Source of the DNA: Paenibacillus amylolyticus
GTDB taxonomy: Bacteria; Bacillota; Bacilli; Paenibacillales; Paenibacillaceae
Reading direction: 5' to 3'
Length of the DNA stretch: 64,000 nucleotides
Assembly (NCBI RefSeq): GCF_003719335.1
Contig: NZ_RIAS01000010.1
Span: 1-64,000 of the forward strand
A program made the translations under genes and the position numbers. The notes beneath the pieces are model-generated. The model searched no databases, had not been told where the DNA came from, and worked only from the letters and a program-made list of their open reading frames with translations. Below are positions 16,508 to 24,210 of this stretch, in pieces. Each line of letters opens with the position of its first letter. Positions within the stretch are counted from its first letter, which is position 1.

Positions 16508-17479
16508 TTAGAATGATTTATCCAAGTGGCATTGTAGTCTTGCTAACTGTGCCGCACCCACGGCCGGGACAGGAGCATTTTCCAAGCAGACAACCTGCTG
16601 TTGATCGTGCACTTCGGTAAGATGGTGAAGGAATGTATTTCGAAACAGGGAAGAGTAGCGAAATATGGAACCGGAAAGTGCCATAGGAGCCGTGGCGAAA
16701 GAAACATGTTGGCGTATTAGCGCTTTAGCGGTATCGGCCAGTTGCTTGGCCTCATCCATGAGAAGGAAACGTGCTACCTCATCCCCTCCAGCAGCGGCTT
16801 CTATCGTCAGGCGAGCCATGGAAGCCATGCTCGATTTGTTCCAGTCCGCTTGGTATACCACGTATTTTAATTCCGGTGGATGCTTGACTTGCAACTCCTG
16901 CAATACGAGTGATGTCAAAATGGTTGTAGGTAAAACGCCATCATGGCTCTTCATAACGCTTTGCAGTGCACGCTGTCCAATTCGATAACCGCTCCCCTCA
17001 TCTCCGAGTAGATGTCCCCACCCGCCTGCCCGGTTCACTTCACCTTCCGGTGTGATTCCATAGATGATCGATCCGGTTCCTGAAATGGCGAGCAAACCGT
17101 GCGGTTGCCCAAGCGAGGCCATTAGTGCGATTTCTCCCTCCGTGACAATATGGATCGTACAGTTCGCATGAATGGAATCAGCCGTGTTTTTCTTGCTTTT
17201 CATATAGTCATCAACGTGAGCGGTGATCCATTGTCGCTCCTGATCTTCAGCTATACCTGACATGCCAAGACATATACTCTCACAATTAGACAAAAATTCT
17301 ACATTGGATGAAAATAGAACATCTAAGAGATGTAATAACTCCTTTACAGCTTCGTGAGGCGGCACACTATGTGGATTCGTTGCACCGCCACGAGCTGTTG
17401 CCAGAATGTCCCCAGATTCAGAAATGATTGCTGCATCAGTTTTGGTACCGCCTCCATCAATTCCTGCGTAAACTCGCAA
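16508..17479 (-). CDS. murK: BadF-family sugar kinase, probable MurNAc/GlcNAc kinase
   Basis: Encodes 323 residues from TTG 17479, which has GAGGTGA six nt upstream. The actin-fold phosphate motif GIDGGGTKTDAAI (residues 7-19), LLAISGTGSIIYG and GGWGHLLGDEGSGYRIG are typical of BadF/BadG/BcrA/BcrD-type amino-sugar kinases such as MurK of Clostridium acetobutylicum, which phosphorylates MurNAc and GlcNAc at O6. Co-transcription with murQ and the absence of a MurP PTS gene nearby support MurNAc kinase activity on sugar imported unphosphorylated. Substrate preference between GlcNAc and MurNAc cannot be told from sequence. Confidence 0.82.
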   Translation of the reverse strand: MRVYAGIDGGGTKTDAAIISESGDILATARGGATNPHSVPPHEAVKELLHLLDVLFSSNVEFLSNCESICLGMSGIAEDQERQWITAHVDDYMKSKKNTADSIHANCTIHIVTEGEIALMASLGQPHGLLAISGTGSIIYGITPEGEVNRAGGWGHLLGDEGSGYRIGQRALQSVMKSHDGVLPTTILTSLVLQELQVKHPPELKYVVYQADWNKSSMASMARLTIEAAAGGDEVARFLLMDEAKQLADTAKALIRQHVSFATAPMALSGSIFRYSSLFRNTFLHHLTEVHDQQQVVCLENAPVPAVGAAQLARLQCHLDKSF

Positions 17480-17518
17480 GCGTACTCACCTCGTTAGGGC
17501 ATATTTTCTTTTTTTCAT

Positions 17519-17602
17519 AGTATAGAGGCTTAAAACGAAAAAGTAAAATTAAATTTTATGAACAAATTTATTGTTGAATTTTTATTTTACACCTCATATA
17601 AT
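17519..17602. promoter_or_regulatory. divergent promoters of murKQ and the ABC importer with a shared palindromic operator
   Basis: Minus strand: TTTACT (complement of 17542-17547), 17 nt, TATACT (complement of 17519-17524). Plus strand: TTGAAT (17574-17579), 17 nt, TATAAT (17597-17602). Between them is a perfect 15-nt palindrome, TAAAATT-A-AATTTTA (17544-17558), overlapping the murK -35 box. A related sequence ATTTTTATTTTAC (17578-17590) lies in the plus-promoter spacer. Together they look like operator sites for one repressor controlling both directions, most simply the MurR-type protein; binding is inferred. Confidence 0.65.
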
Positions 17603-17847
17603 GAATTCAATCCACAATTTTGGAAGGAATCGATACGATTGATGTTACATTAATTAACGTTAAAGTTTCATTAGTAACACTAGACCTTGCTGAACAGGTC
17701 GATCTCCAAGGAGGTGTAGATTTCGGCTCTGTGCCAAGCTGCGAACAGAGGGTTACGAAAGGGAAAGGTAACAGAAGGGCACCAGCAATAGACATTCATA
17801 ATGGGCGTAGGACAAGAGAAGACGACATGCAAAAGGAGATGAAGGAT
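17603..17847 (+). other. 245-nt leader of the ABC importer operon
   Basis: From the predicted promoter to the lipoprotein start there are about 240 nt. Possible hairpins are GACCT/AGGTC (17686-17703) and TCTGT/ACAGA (17728-17750), and an AGGAGG with no useful ORF lies at 17710. The open frame runs through in phase with the lipoprotein but begins without a ribosome site, so it is treated as untranslated. No known riboswitch was recognised. Confidence 0.4.
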
Positions 17848-19200
17848 ATGAAAAGGAAGGGTCTTGTTTTGGCGATGGTGTTATTGATGGTCTGGATCAC
17901 AGCCTGTGGCAACAGTGGTGGAGCAGATTCGAATGATCCGGGTGCGAATGATACGGTGACGGTATGGACATACCCGGTTCATGGCACATACGAGGATGAA
18001 TTGAAGGACTTAATTGCTGATTTTAATAAGGAACACCCGAATATTACGGTGAAAACGGAAATGCTCTCCTGGGCTGAGGGGCCCAAGAAATTTGATGTCG
18101 CTTTAAACGCGGGAAATCCGCCTGATCTGTACTTCCATAGTGTGGACGGTACGTATGTGAATACCGGACTGGCACTGGAACTGGACAGTTATCTGACCCC
18201 TGAGATCAAAGATGACTATCTGCCGGGCACTTTGGAACTGGGGCAGATTCAAGGGAAACAATACGGTCTGCCTCTCTATCAATTCCAGTGGGCCTGGGGC
18301 GGTAACAAACGTATTCTCGATGAAGCGGGCATTGATTGGAAGACAATCCAGAAGAATGGCTGGACCTGGTCCGAGTTTAACGAAGCCGCGGCCAAGTTGA
18401 CGAAAACGCTGGATAACGGAAGTAAACAATATGCCTTGGTGACAGATGGTACTTCGCTTGATTTTATTGAAATGCTCTCCCGTAACAACGGCATGATTGA
18501 TGTGCTGGACGAAAGCGGGAAATTCCAGTGGAATGACGGCCGCATTCTGGACACGCTCTCTTTTATCAAAAATCTGATGGATCAAGGATATATGCCGAAG
18601 GAAACGGCCGCACTTGCTCCGGCGAAGCGGACAGACATGTTCTATGCCGGTGAAACGGCAATCATCTCGAAGGCGATTCCTTATTATGATGTCATGATTC
18701 AGAACCGCAACAAAGATATTGACGATGGCAAGGTGCAGGGGGAGAAGATTGATTTTGTATTGCTGCCCGTACCGCACAATGATAATCAGCCTGCGGCAAC
18801 AACGATGGGCGGCGAGGGTTATGTGGCTTTCAAACAGAAGAAGGACAAAGGTGAGCAGCATGCCAAAAATACCTTCCTCGTTATGGAGGCACTGAGTGGT
18901 GCCAAAGCGGGTAACTCGGCTAATGAGCTGGCGCTTCCTTTTGTAAGACAATCTCAAGCCGATCTGTTCAAAGGCAAGGAACTGGGACAGCAGGTCAATC
19001 TGGATGCGGCCAAAGAGATGGCGAAACACATCGCAATGCCAGTCGTGCTCAAGCTGGATATCGACAAGGCTTCACAGCAGAAACAGTTCAAGGAACAGGT
19101 CGTGAAGCCTAACATTCAGGCTCTGTTCTCGGGTGAGAAGACACCGGAGCAGATTGCGGAAGATTTTAAAGGCAAAGGTCAGCAGATGTTCGGACAATAA
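17848..19200 (+). CDS. ABC sugar importer, extracellular binding lipoprotein (family 1)
   Basis: Encodes 450 residues from ATG 17848, with AAGGAG ten nt upstream. Lipoprotein signal with lipobox ITAC (MKRKGLVLAMVLLMVWITAC read in parts). The mature protein has the family 1 carbohydrate-binding pattern: TVTVWTYPVHGTYEDELKDL, FNKEHPNITVK, ALNAGNPPDLYF, FMEALSGAKAG-like C-terminal half. It delivers a sugar or oligosaccharide to the two permeases that follow. Its place beside murKQ, namZ and nagZ points to MurNAc, GlcNAc-MurNAc or a muropeptide sugar as substrate; that is inference. Confidence 0.9.
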   Translation: MKRKGLVLAMVLLMVWITACGNSGGADSNDPGANDTVTVWTYPVHGTYEDELKDLIADFNKEHPNITVKTEMLSWAEGPKKFDVALNAGNPPDLYFHSVDGTYVNTGLALELDSYLTPEIKDDYLPGTLELGQIQGKQYGLPLYQFQWAWGGNKRILDEAGIDWKTIQKNGWTWSEFNEAAAKLTKTLDNGSKQYALVTDGTSLDFIEMLSRNNGMIDVLDESGKFQWNDGRILDTLSFIKNLMDQGYMPKETAALAPAKRTDMFYAGETAIISKAIPYYDVMIQNRNKDIDDGKVQGEKIDFVLLPVPHNDNQPAATTMGGEGYVAFKQKKDKGEQHAKNTFLVMEALSGAKAGNSANELALPFVRQSQADLFKGKELGQQVNLDAAKEMAKHIAMPVVLKLDIDKASQQKQFKEQVVKPNIQALFSGEKTPEQIAEDFKGKGQQMFGQ

Positions 19201-19243
19201 CCAACTACGCAGTGACACATTGATTCGGAGAGGAGGATTCGCC

Positions 19244-20164
19244 ATGCAGACCGCCCTTGCGCCGGAGCCTGCGCCCCGGCATTCCCGGGTTGTCCGGTTC
19301 TGGCGAGATTACGGGTGGGCGTATTTGTTTATTTTGGCGCCTGTCCTGCTGTTTCTCGTTTTTACACTGTACCCCGTATTAACAGCTCTTGTTATGAGCT
19401 TTCAGAAATACAACATCATGAACTCCACGTGGGTGGGACTGGATAATTACGAACGTCTGGTGAAGGATGAAACCTTCTGGAAGTCGATTAAAAATACCGT
19501 CATTTTTACACTTGGAACAGTACCCGTCAACATCCTGATTACGTTTGTGCTCTCGTATTTTATCTTCCAGATGAAAAGCAAATGGCAGACGTTCTTCAAG
19601 GCCACACTTTATCTGCCTGCGGTAGCGTCGGGAGTGACAATCTCGATCGTGTGGCTCGCCATTTTTGACCCGACGGATTCGGGACTGCTCAATCGCTTCC
19701 TGAGCTTTTTCGGCCTTGACCCGATCATCTGGCTTGGTCAGTCAGGCACAGCCCTCTTTTCTCTAATCTTGATGAACTGGCTTGGATCCCATGGTGCGGG
19801 CATCATTCTGTATCTTGCGGCTATGGGAGGTATCCCAAAATCGCTGTATGAGGCTGCCGATATCGATCATGCGAGCGGATGGACACAATTCAGCAAGATT
19901 ACATGGCCCCTTTTGAAACCGACGACGCTCTACTTGCTTGTAACTGGCGTCATTACGTCCTTCCAAGTGTTTATTTCTGTATACCTGATGACCCAAGGCG
20001 GGCCAAACTTTGCGACCACTACAATTGCTTATTTAATTTATGAGACGGCCTTTAAGTTCTACGAGTTTGGATTAGCCTCGGCACAATCCTTTGTACTGGC
20101 AGTCATCATTATTGTCATCTCCGTGATTCAATTCAAATATTTCTCCAGTGATATCGAGTATTAA
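19244..20164 (+). CDS. ABC sugar importer permease, MalF type
   Basis: Encodes 306 residues from ATG 19244, preceded by GGAGAGGAGG. Six membrane segments begin at AYLFILAPVLLFLVF; the EAA loop is SLYEAADIDHASGWTQFSKITWPLLKP. Typical of the first permease of CUT1 sugar importers, with the conserved TLYPVL and GLDNYERLV text after segment 1. Pairs with the next gene and shares the ATPase at 21090. Confidence 0.93.
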   Translation: MQTALAPEPAPRHSRVVRFWRDYGWAYLFILAPVLLFLVFTLYPVLTALVMSFQKYNIMNSTWVGLDNYERLVKDETFWKSIKNTVIFTLGTVPVNILITFVLSYFIFQMKSKWQTFFKATLYLPAVASGVTISIVWLAIFDPTDSGLLNRFLSFFGLDPIIWLGQSGTALFSLILMNWLGSHGAGIILYLAAMGGIPKSLYEAADIDHASGWTQFSKITWPLLKPTTLYLLVTGVITSFQVFISVYLMTQGGPNFATTTIAYLIYETAFKFYEFGLASAQSFVLAVIIIVISVIQFKYFSSDIEY

Positions 20165-20203
20165 ACAAGGCTTTCATTAGGCATCCGGGGGTGAATACAA
20201 CGT

Positions 20204-21037
20204 ATGAATTCAACACGAAAAAAGATTCTGCTTGTTATAGCGTCTGTTCTGTTGGCTGGCTGGGCACTGATTACGATTATTCCTATGTACTGGATGCTCG
20301 TCGGATCGGTGCAGGATACAACGATGTCAGCTTCGTTCAAGCCACAGATGATACCTGAGCAGCTGTCCATGTCGCCGTATGAACGTTTTTTTGCCAAAAC
20401 GGATGCATGGCGCTGGCTCTATAACTCGTTACTGATCTCCGTTATATTGACGGTCACCAATGTGTTCTTTGCTTCGCTGGCAGGATATGCGTTTGCTAAA
20501 TTAAAATTCCCGGGCAGTCAGGCCGTGTTCTGGGTGTTGCTTGGAACGATGATGATTCCTGCACAGGTGACGCTGATTCCACTCTACATTTTGATGGTCA
20601 ACGTGTTTGATCTGGGGGATACGTACACAGCGATTATCCTCCCCGCAGCAGTCAGTGTTGGCAACATCTTTCTTATGAAACAATTTATGTCCACCCTGCC
20701 GACTTCACTCATTCATGCCGCTCGAATTGATGCGTGCAGTGAGTTCGGCATCTTCTGGAAGGTCATTCTACCTATGGCAAAGCCAGGTATAGCAGTGCTG
20801 GCGATTTTCACTTTTGTTGCCTCGTGGAATGAATTTTTCTGGCCTTTCCTGATCACCAATTCGAATGAGATGCGCACGGTACAGGTTGGACTCGCATCCT
20901 TTGTTTTTGCTGAATCCACCGACTTCGGTGCCATGATGGCTGGAGCCACAATCGGTGCATTGCCGATGATCATTCTCTTCTTCTCATTGCAACGTTATTT
21001 CTTGCAGGGTATCACGATTGGAGCTGTGAAAGGATAA
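20204..21037 (+). CDS. ABC sugar importer permease, MalG type
   Basis: Encodes 277 residues. Opens with one membrane segment (LLVIASVLLAGWALITIIPMYWML in parts), followed by NSLLIS, GYAFAKLKFPG, MIPAQVTLIPLYILM and the EAA-like loop HAARIDACSEFGIFWKVILPMAKPG, all standard for MalG-type CUT1 permeases. Ends ITIGAVKG, the usual C-terminus. 39 nt after the first permease. Confidence 0.93.
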   Translation: MNSTRKKILLVIASVLLAGWALITIIPMYWMLVGSVQDTTMSASFKPQMIPEQLSMSPYERFFAKTDAWRWLYNSLLISVILTVTNVFFASLAGYAFAKLKFPGSQAVFWVLLGTMMIPAQVTLIPLYILMVNVFDLGDTYTAIILPAAVSVGNIFLMKQFMSTLPTSLIHAARIDACSEFGIFWKVILPMAKPGIAVLAIFTFVASWNEFFWPFLITNSNEMRTVQVGLASFVFAESTDFGAMMAGATIGALPMIILFFSLQRYFLQGITIGAVKG

Positions 21038-21089
21038 CCATGCAACATTTGCAAGTACAGCAGGTGACAATGTAAAGGGGGATTAACCT

Positions 21090-22199
21090 ATGGCACGCGT
21101 GGAGTTTCGCCAAGTGCGCAAAGAGTTCAAAGACGACCATAAAGGAACGTTCACGGCAGTCGCCGGTTCGGACTTTGTAATAGAAGATAAGGAATTTGTC
21201 GTGTTTGTTGGGCCTTCGGGCTGTGGTAAAACAACCTCACTGCGAATGATCGCGGGGCTTGAGAAACAGACCAGTGGGGACATCGTAATCGGGAATCGGA
21301 TTGTGAATGATCTGCATCCCAAGGATCGGGATATCGCCATGGTCTTTCAGGATTATGCCTTATATCCGCATATGACCATTCGGGAGAATCTGTCCTTTGG
21401 TCTGAAAAATCTGAAGAAACCCAAAGCCTATATCGATGAGCAAGTACAGAATGCTGCTTCGATTCTGGGGCTTGAGGCTATGCTGGAGCGTAAGCCGCGC
21501 GAATTGTCCGGAGGGCAGCGCCAGCGTGTTGCCGTGGGACGTGCAATTGTGCGTGATCCGCAGGTCTTTCTGTTCGATGAGCCGCTCTCTAACCTGGATG
21601 CCAAGCTGCGTGTGCAGATGCGTGTAGAGCTTGGGGAGCTGCATAAAAGGCTGGGCGCGACGATCGTTTATGTTACACATGATCAGGTCGAGGCTATGAC
21701 GCTTGGGGAGCGCATTGTAGTGATGAATCATGGGGACATTCAACAGGTTGCATCACCGAAGGAGCTCTATGCCAGCCCGCGCAATATGTTTGTGGCCGGT
21801 TTCATCGGCTCACCAGCAATGAACTTCATTGATGCCCACATCGAAGGTACACAAGTGAAGATAGAGGGTACATCCTTCACGTTATCAGCCAATGTGTTAG
21901 AGCGCTTAAGCAATTATCAGGGTAAACGGGTCATTCTCGGACTGCGTCCAGAGCATATTTTTGGTGATGATGTGGCACCCAATATTCCGCAAGATCACAT
22001 GCTTCAAGCACGTGTTCAAGTGGTGGAGCATCTAGGGTCGGAAAATTTGATCTACTTCCATCTGGGGAGCCGAACGGTGACAGCCAAGGTTCATCCTGAG
22101 ACCCATGCATATGTGGGGATGGATAAGACCTTTGTGCTAGATATGCGTAAAGCCCATTTCTTTGACCCGGAGACGGAGATGGCGATTGGACTGGAATAG
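21090..22199 (+). CDS. ABC sugar importer ATPase, MsmX/UgpC type
   Basis: Encodes 369 residues. Walker A GPSGCGKTT (~39-47), Q-loop VFQDYALYPHMT, signature LSGGQRQRVAVGRA, Walker B VFLFDEPLSNLDAKLR, H-loop VTHDQ. A C-terminal TOBE/OB region follows, with GLRPEHI typical of MsmK/UgpC/MalK. Many Gram-positive sugar importers share one such ATPase encoded elsewhere; here it is within the operon, so the importer is complete. Confidence 0.94.
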   Translation: MARVEFRQVRKEFKDDHKGTFTAVAGSDFVIEDKEFVVFVGPSGCGKTTSLRMIAGLEKQTSGDIVIGNRIVNDLHPKDRDIAMVFQDYALYPHMTIRENLSFGLKNLKKPKAYIDEQVQNAASILGLEAMLERKPRELSGGQRQRVAVGRAIVRDPQVFLFDEPLSNLDAKLRVQMRVELGELHKRLGATIVYVTHDQVEAMTLGERIVVMNHGDIQQVASPKELYASPRNMFVAGFIGSPAMNFIDAHIEGTQVKIEGTSFTLSANVLERLSNYQGKRVILGLRPEHIFGDDVAPNIPQDHMLQARVQVVEHLGSENLIYFHLGSRTVTAKVHPETHAYVGMDKTFVLDMRKAHFFDPETEMAIGLE

Positions 22200-22230
22200 A
22201 TGTTGAATGACAGAAGGGAGAACAACACCT

Positions 22231-22944
22231 ATGCGTAAACTGAGTGAAGTGCTGGTCAAGTCAGGGGTGGAGATCTACCGGGATATCATTCCGGTGGCAC
22301 TGTTCAGTGCGGGCAGCTCCGTGCTGCTCATTCCGATTCTCATGTTTGCACCGATACCGGTGGCCGTGCTGCTGCTTGCCATCATGTATATGCCGCTCTT
22401 GTTTGGTGTCTGTTACGCAGTGCATCATCGGCTGGAGCGGAAAGAGCGCCGGAACGGGCTGCGTGATATGTGGGAAGGCACGTGGAGAGGGTTGCTTCCG
22501 GGCGGTGTGACAGGGCTGCTGTTCGCACTGCTGGGTTTCATCCTCTGGTCAACCTGGTGGTATTACGGAGGGAAAGGCAACATGACGGGCATGGCAGTAG
22601 GCATGTTTCAGACGTTTTTTGTCATCTTGGCGTTCATTTCACAGTTCTACACTTGGCAGCTTATGTTGCAAAAAGGAATGGGCATCCTTCAGGCGATGGG
22701 AGAGAGTGTGAAGTTGTTCTTCCGTTATCCGGGGTATACGATTGCTGCCTGCTTCCAAGTGGTGTGCCTTAGCGCACTGCTTATGCTGACGGTTGTGGGA
22801 TTCGGAGCGTTGTTTGCAGGTATGTTTGCCATCTATCAGCATAAGGCCGCAAGTAATCTGATTGAACCTGAAGAGGAGCCAGTTTCGTCCCGTGGTAACG
22901 ATCATCAGCAAGTCGGTTGGGTAAGCGAAGGTCATGTATCATGA
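22231..22944 (+). CDS. DUF624-like (YesL-type) membrane protein
   Basis: Encodes 237 residues from ATG 22231, with AAGGGAG ten nt upstream. Five or so hydrophobic segments are visible (VALFSAGSSVLLIPILMF, VAVLLLAIMYMPLLFGVCYAVHH, GLLFALLGFILW, FFVILAFISQFYTW, LSALLMLTVVGFGALFAGMF). The pattern resembles YesL/DUF624 proteins that accompany CUT1 sugar importers in Bacillus and Paenibacillus, whose role is unknown. The last codons overlap the next gene as ATGA. Confidence 0.65.
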   Translation: MRKLSEVLVKSGVEIYRDIIPVALFSAGSSVLLIPILMFAPIPVAVLLLAIMYMPLLFGVCYAVHHRLERKERRNGLRDMWEGTWRGLLPGGVTGLLFALLGFILWSTWWYYGGKGNMTGMAVGMFQTFFVILAFISQFYTWQLMLQKGMGILQAMGESVKLFFRYPGYTIAACFQVVCLSALLMLTVVGFGALFAGMFAIYQHKAASNLIEPEEEPVSSRGNDHQQVGWVSEGHVS

Positions 22945-24113
22945 GGGTGAAAACAGGAGCGGATGTGCTGGCTGAGGGAACTGCACATCCCTGGTTAACT
23001 GGTGGTGCACGAATTGGTTTGGTGACGAATCCGACGGGCATCACAGCAGACTTTGTCTCCACGGTGGATGTATGTGCAAGCTTAGTGGATGCCCAGCTGA
23101 CGGCTTTGTTTGCATGTGAGCATGGGTTGTCTGGAGAGCTGCAGGCGGGTATTCCTTTTTCAGACTCGGAACACCCCCGTTATGGCATTCCGGTATACAG
23201 CTTGTACGGTATACATAAGAAGCCGCAGCCTTACATGCTTGCTGATGTGGATACGGTTCTTTTTGATATTCAGGATGTGGGTGTGAGGTATTATACGTAT
23301 GCTTCAACTTTATTTCAGATGATGGAGGCGTGTGGCGAAGCGGGAAAACGTCTACTGGTGCTGGATCGCCCCAATCCGCTTGGCGGTGTGGAGGTGGAAG
23401 GCGGTTTACTTAAGGATGGGTTTGAATCCTTTGTAGGAGCCTGGGCTACATCCATTCGAAACGGTATGACGATTGGGGAACTGGCTTTGCTTGTCAACGC
23501 CGAGCATCATGTGCCCTGTGAGTTAGAGGTCATAGCGATGGAGGGCTGGCGGCGAAGCATGACTTTTACTGAGACGGGGCTGCCCTGGATGATGCCTTCG
23601 CCTAATATGCCAACGGTAGATACCGTACGTGCTTATGCGGGAACGTGTCTGTTGGAAGGGACTAATGTATCGGAAGGTCGAGGCACGACGAGGCCATTTG
23701 AATGGCTGGGTGCCCCGTGGATCGATGGGCAACAGCTAGCAGATGCGATGCAGTCTCATAAATTGGGCGGGGTACATTTCCACCCGGTGTATATGACACC
23801 GGCCTTTTCCAAACATGCCAGAGAACGATGTGGGGGTGTAAGGCTGTTTGTCACAGAAGAAAGGCACTTCCGTTCTGTTGAAACAGGTTTGTTGCTTTTG
23901 CATGAGATAGCCATTCGATACCCCGAACAGTTTGAGTGGCTTGAACCTCCACGTAAGGGCTCCCGATATTTTATTGATTTACTTACTGGAGGGGGAGAGG
24001 TTCGCGAGACCATTGGAGACGGTCGTGGTTTATTTCGTTTAATGGCAGCTTGGCGTGAGCAGGAGAAGATGTGGCAGGAACGCCGCAGACCCTATTTGCT
24101 ATACGATGAATGA
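22941..24113 (+). CDS. namZ: NamZ-like exo-beta-N-acetylmuramidase (DUF1343)
   Basis: Encodes 390 residues from ATG 22941, overlapping the previous stop by four nt. Diagnostic DUF1343 text: GLVTNPTGI, FACEHGLSGELQAG, DTVLFDIQDVGVRYYTYASTL (parts), LVLDRPNPLGG, MPSPNMPTVDT, EGTNVSEGRGTTRPFE. B. subtilis NamZ (YbbC) releases MurNAc from the non-reducing end of glycan. NamZ there is secreted; no signal peptide is visible here, so this copy may act in the cytoplasm on imported oligosaccharide, or export is by another route. It directly precedes nagZ, as in Bacillus. Confidence 0.88.
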   Translation: MRVKTGADVLAEGTAHPWLTGGARIGLVTNPTGITADFVSTVDVCASLVDAQLTALFACEHGLSGELQAGIPFSDSEHPRYGIPVYSLYGIHKKPQPYMLADVDTVLFDIQDVGVRYYTYASTLFQMMEACGEAGKRLLVLDRPNPLGGVEVEGGLLKDGFESFVGAWATSIRNGMTIGELALLVNAEHHVPCELEVIAMEGWRRSMTFTETGLPWMMPSPNMPTVDTVRAYAGTCLLEGTNVSEGRGTTRPFEWLGAPWIDGQQLADAMQSHKLGGVHFHPVYMTPAFSKHARERCGGVRLFVTEERHFRSVETGLLLLHEIAIRYPEQFEWLEPPRKGSRYFIDLLTGGGEVRETIGDGRGLFRLMAAWREQEKMWQERRRPYLLYDE

Positions 24114-24210
24114 CGCGCTTAATGGGCAGGTAGGAATGAAGAGTAGCATGGCAGACAGGGATGCTGCTCTTTGGCACGAGGGTTTGAGGTTCATGGGAGG
24201 AGGACACGTA

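Noticed and set aside
17620..17847. N-terminal extension of the sugar-binding protein
   Set aside because: The frame is open upstream of 17848, but it would bury the lipoprotein signal and lacks a ribosome site; ATG 17848 has AAGGAG and gives a normal lipoprotein.
18103..19029. Minus-strand 308-codon frame opposite the sugar-binding lipoprotein gene
   Set aside because: It lies wholly within a coding sequence with a lipobox and family 1 motifs; no ribosome site and no recognisable domain.
22470..22772. Plus-strand open frame of 100 codons inside the DUF624-like gene
   Set aside because: Wholly inside a well supported gene in another frame, with no ribosome site; the same holds for the many 60-200-codon frames opposite the large genes.
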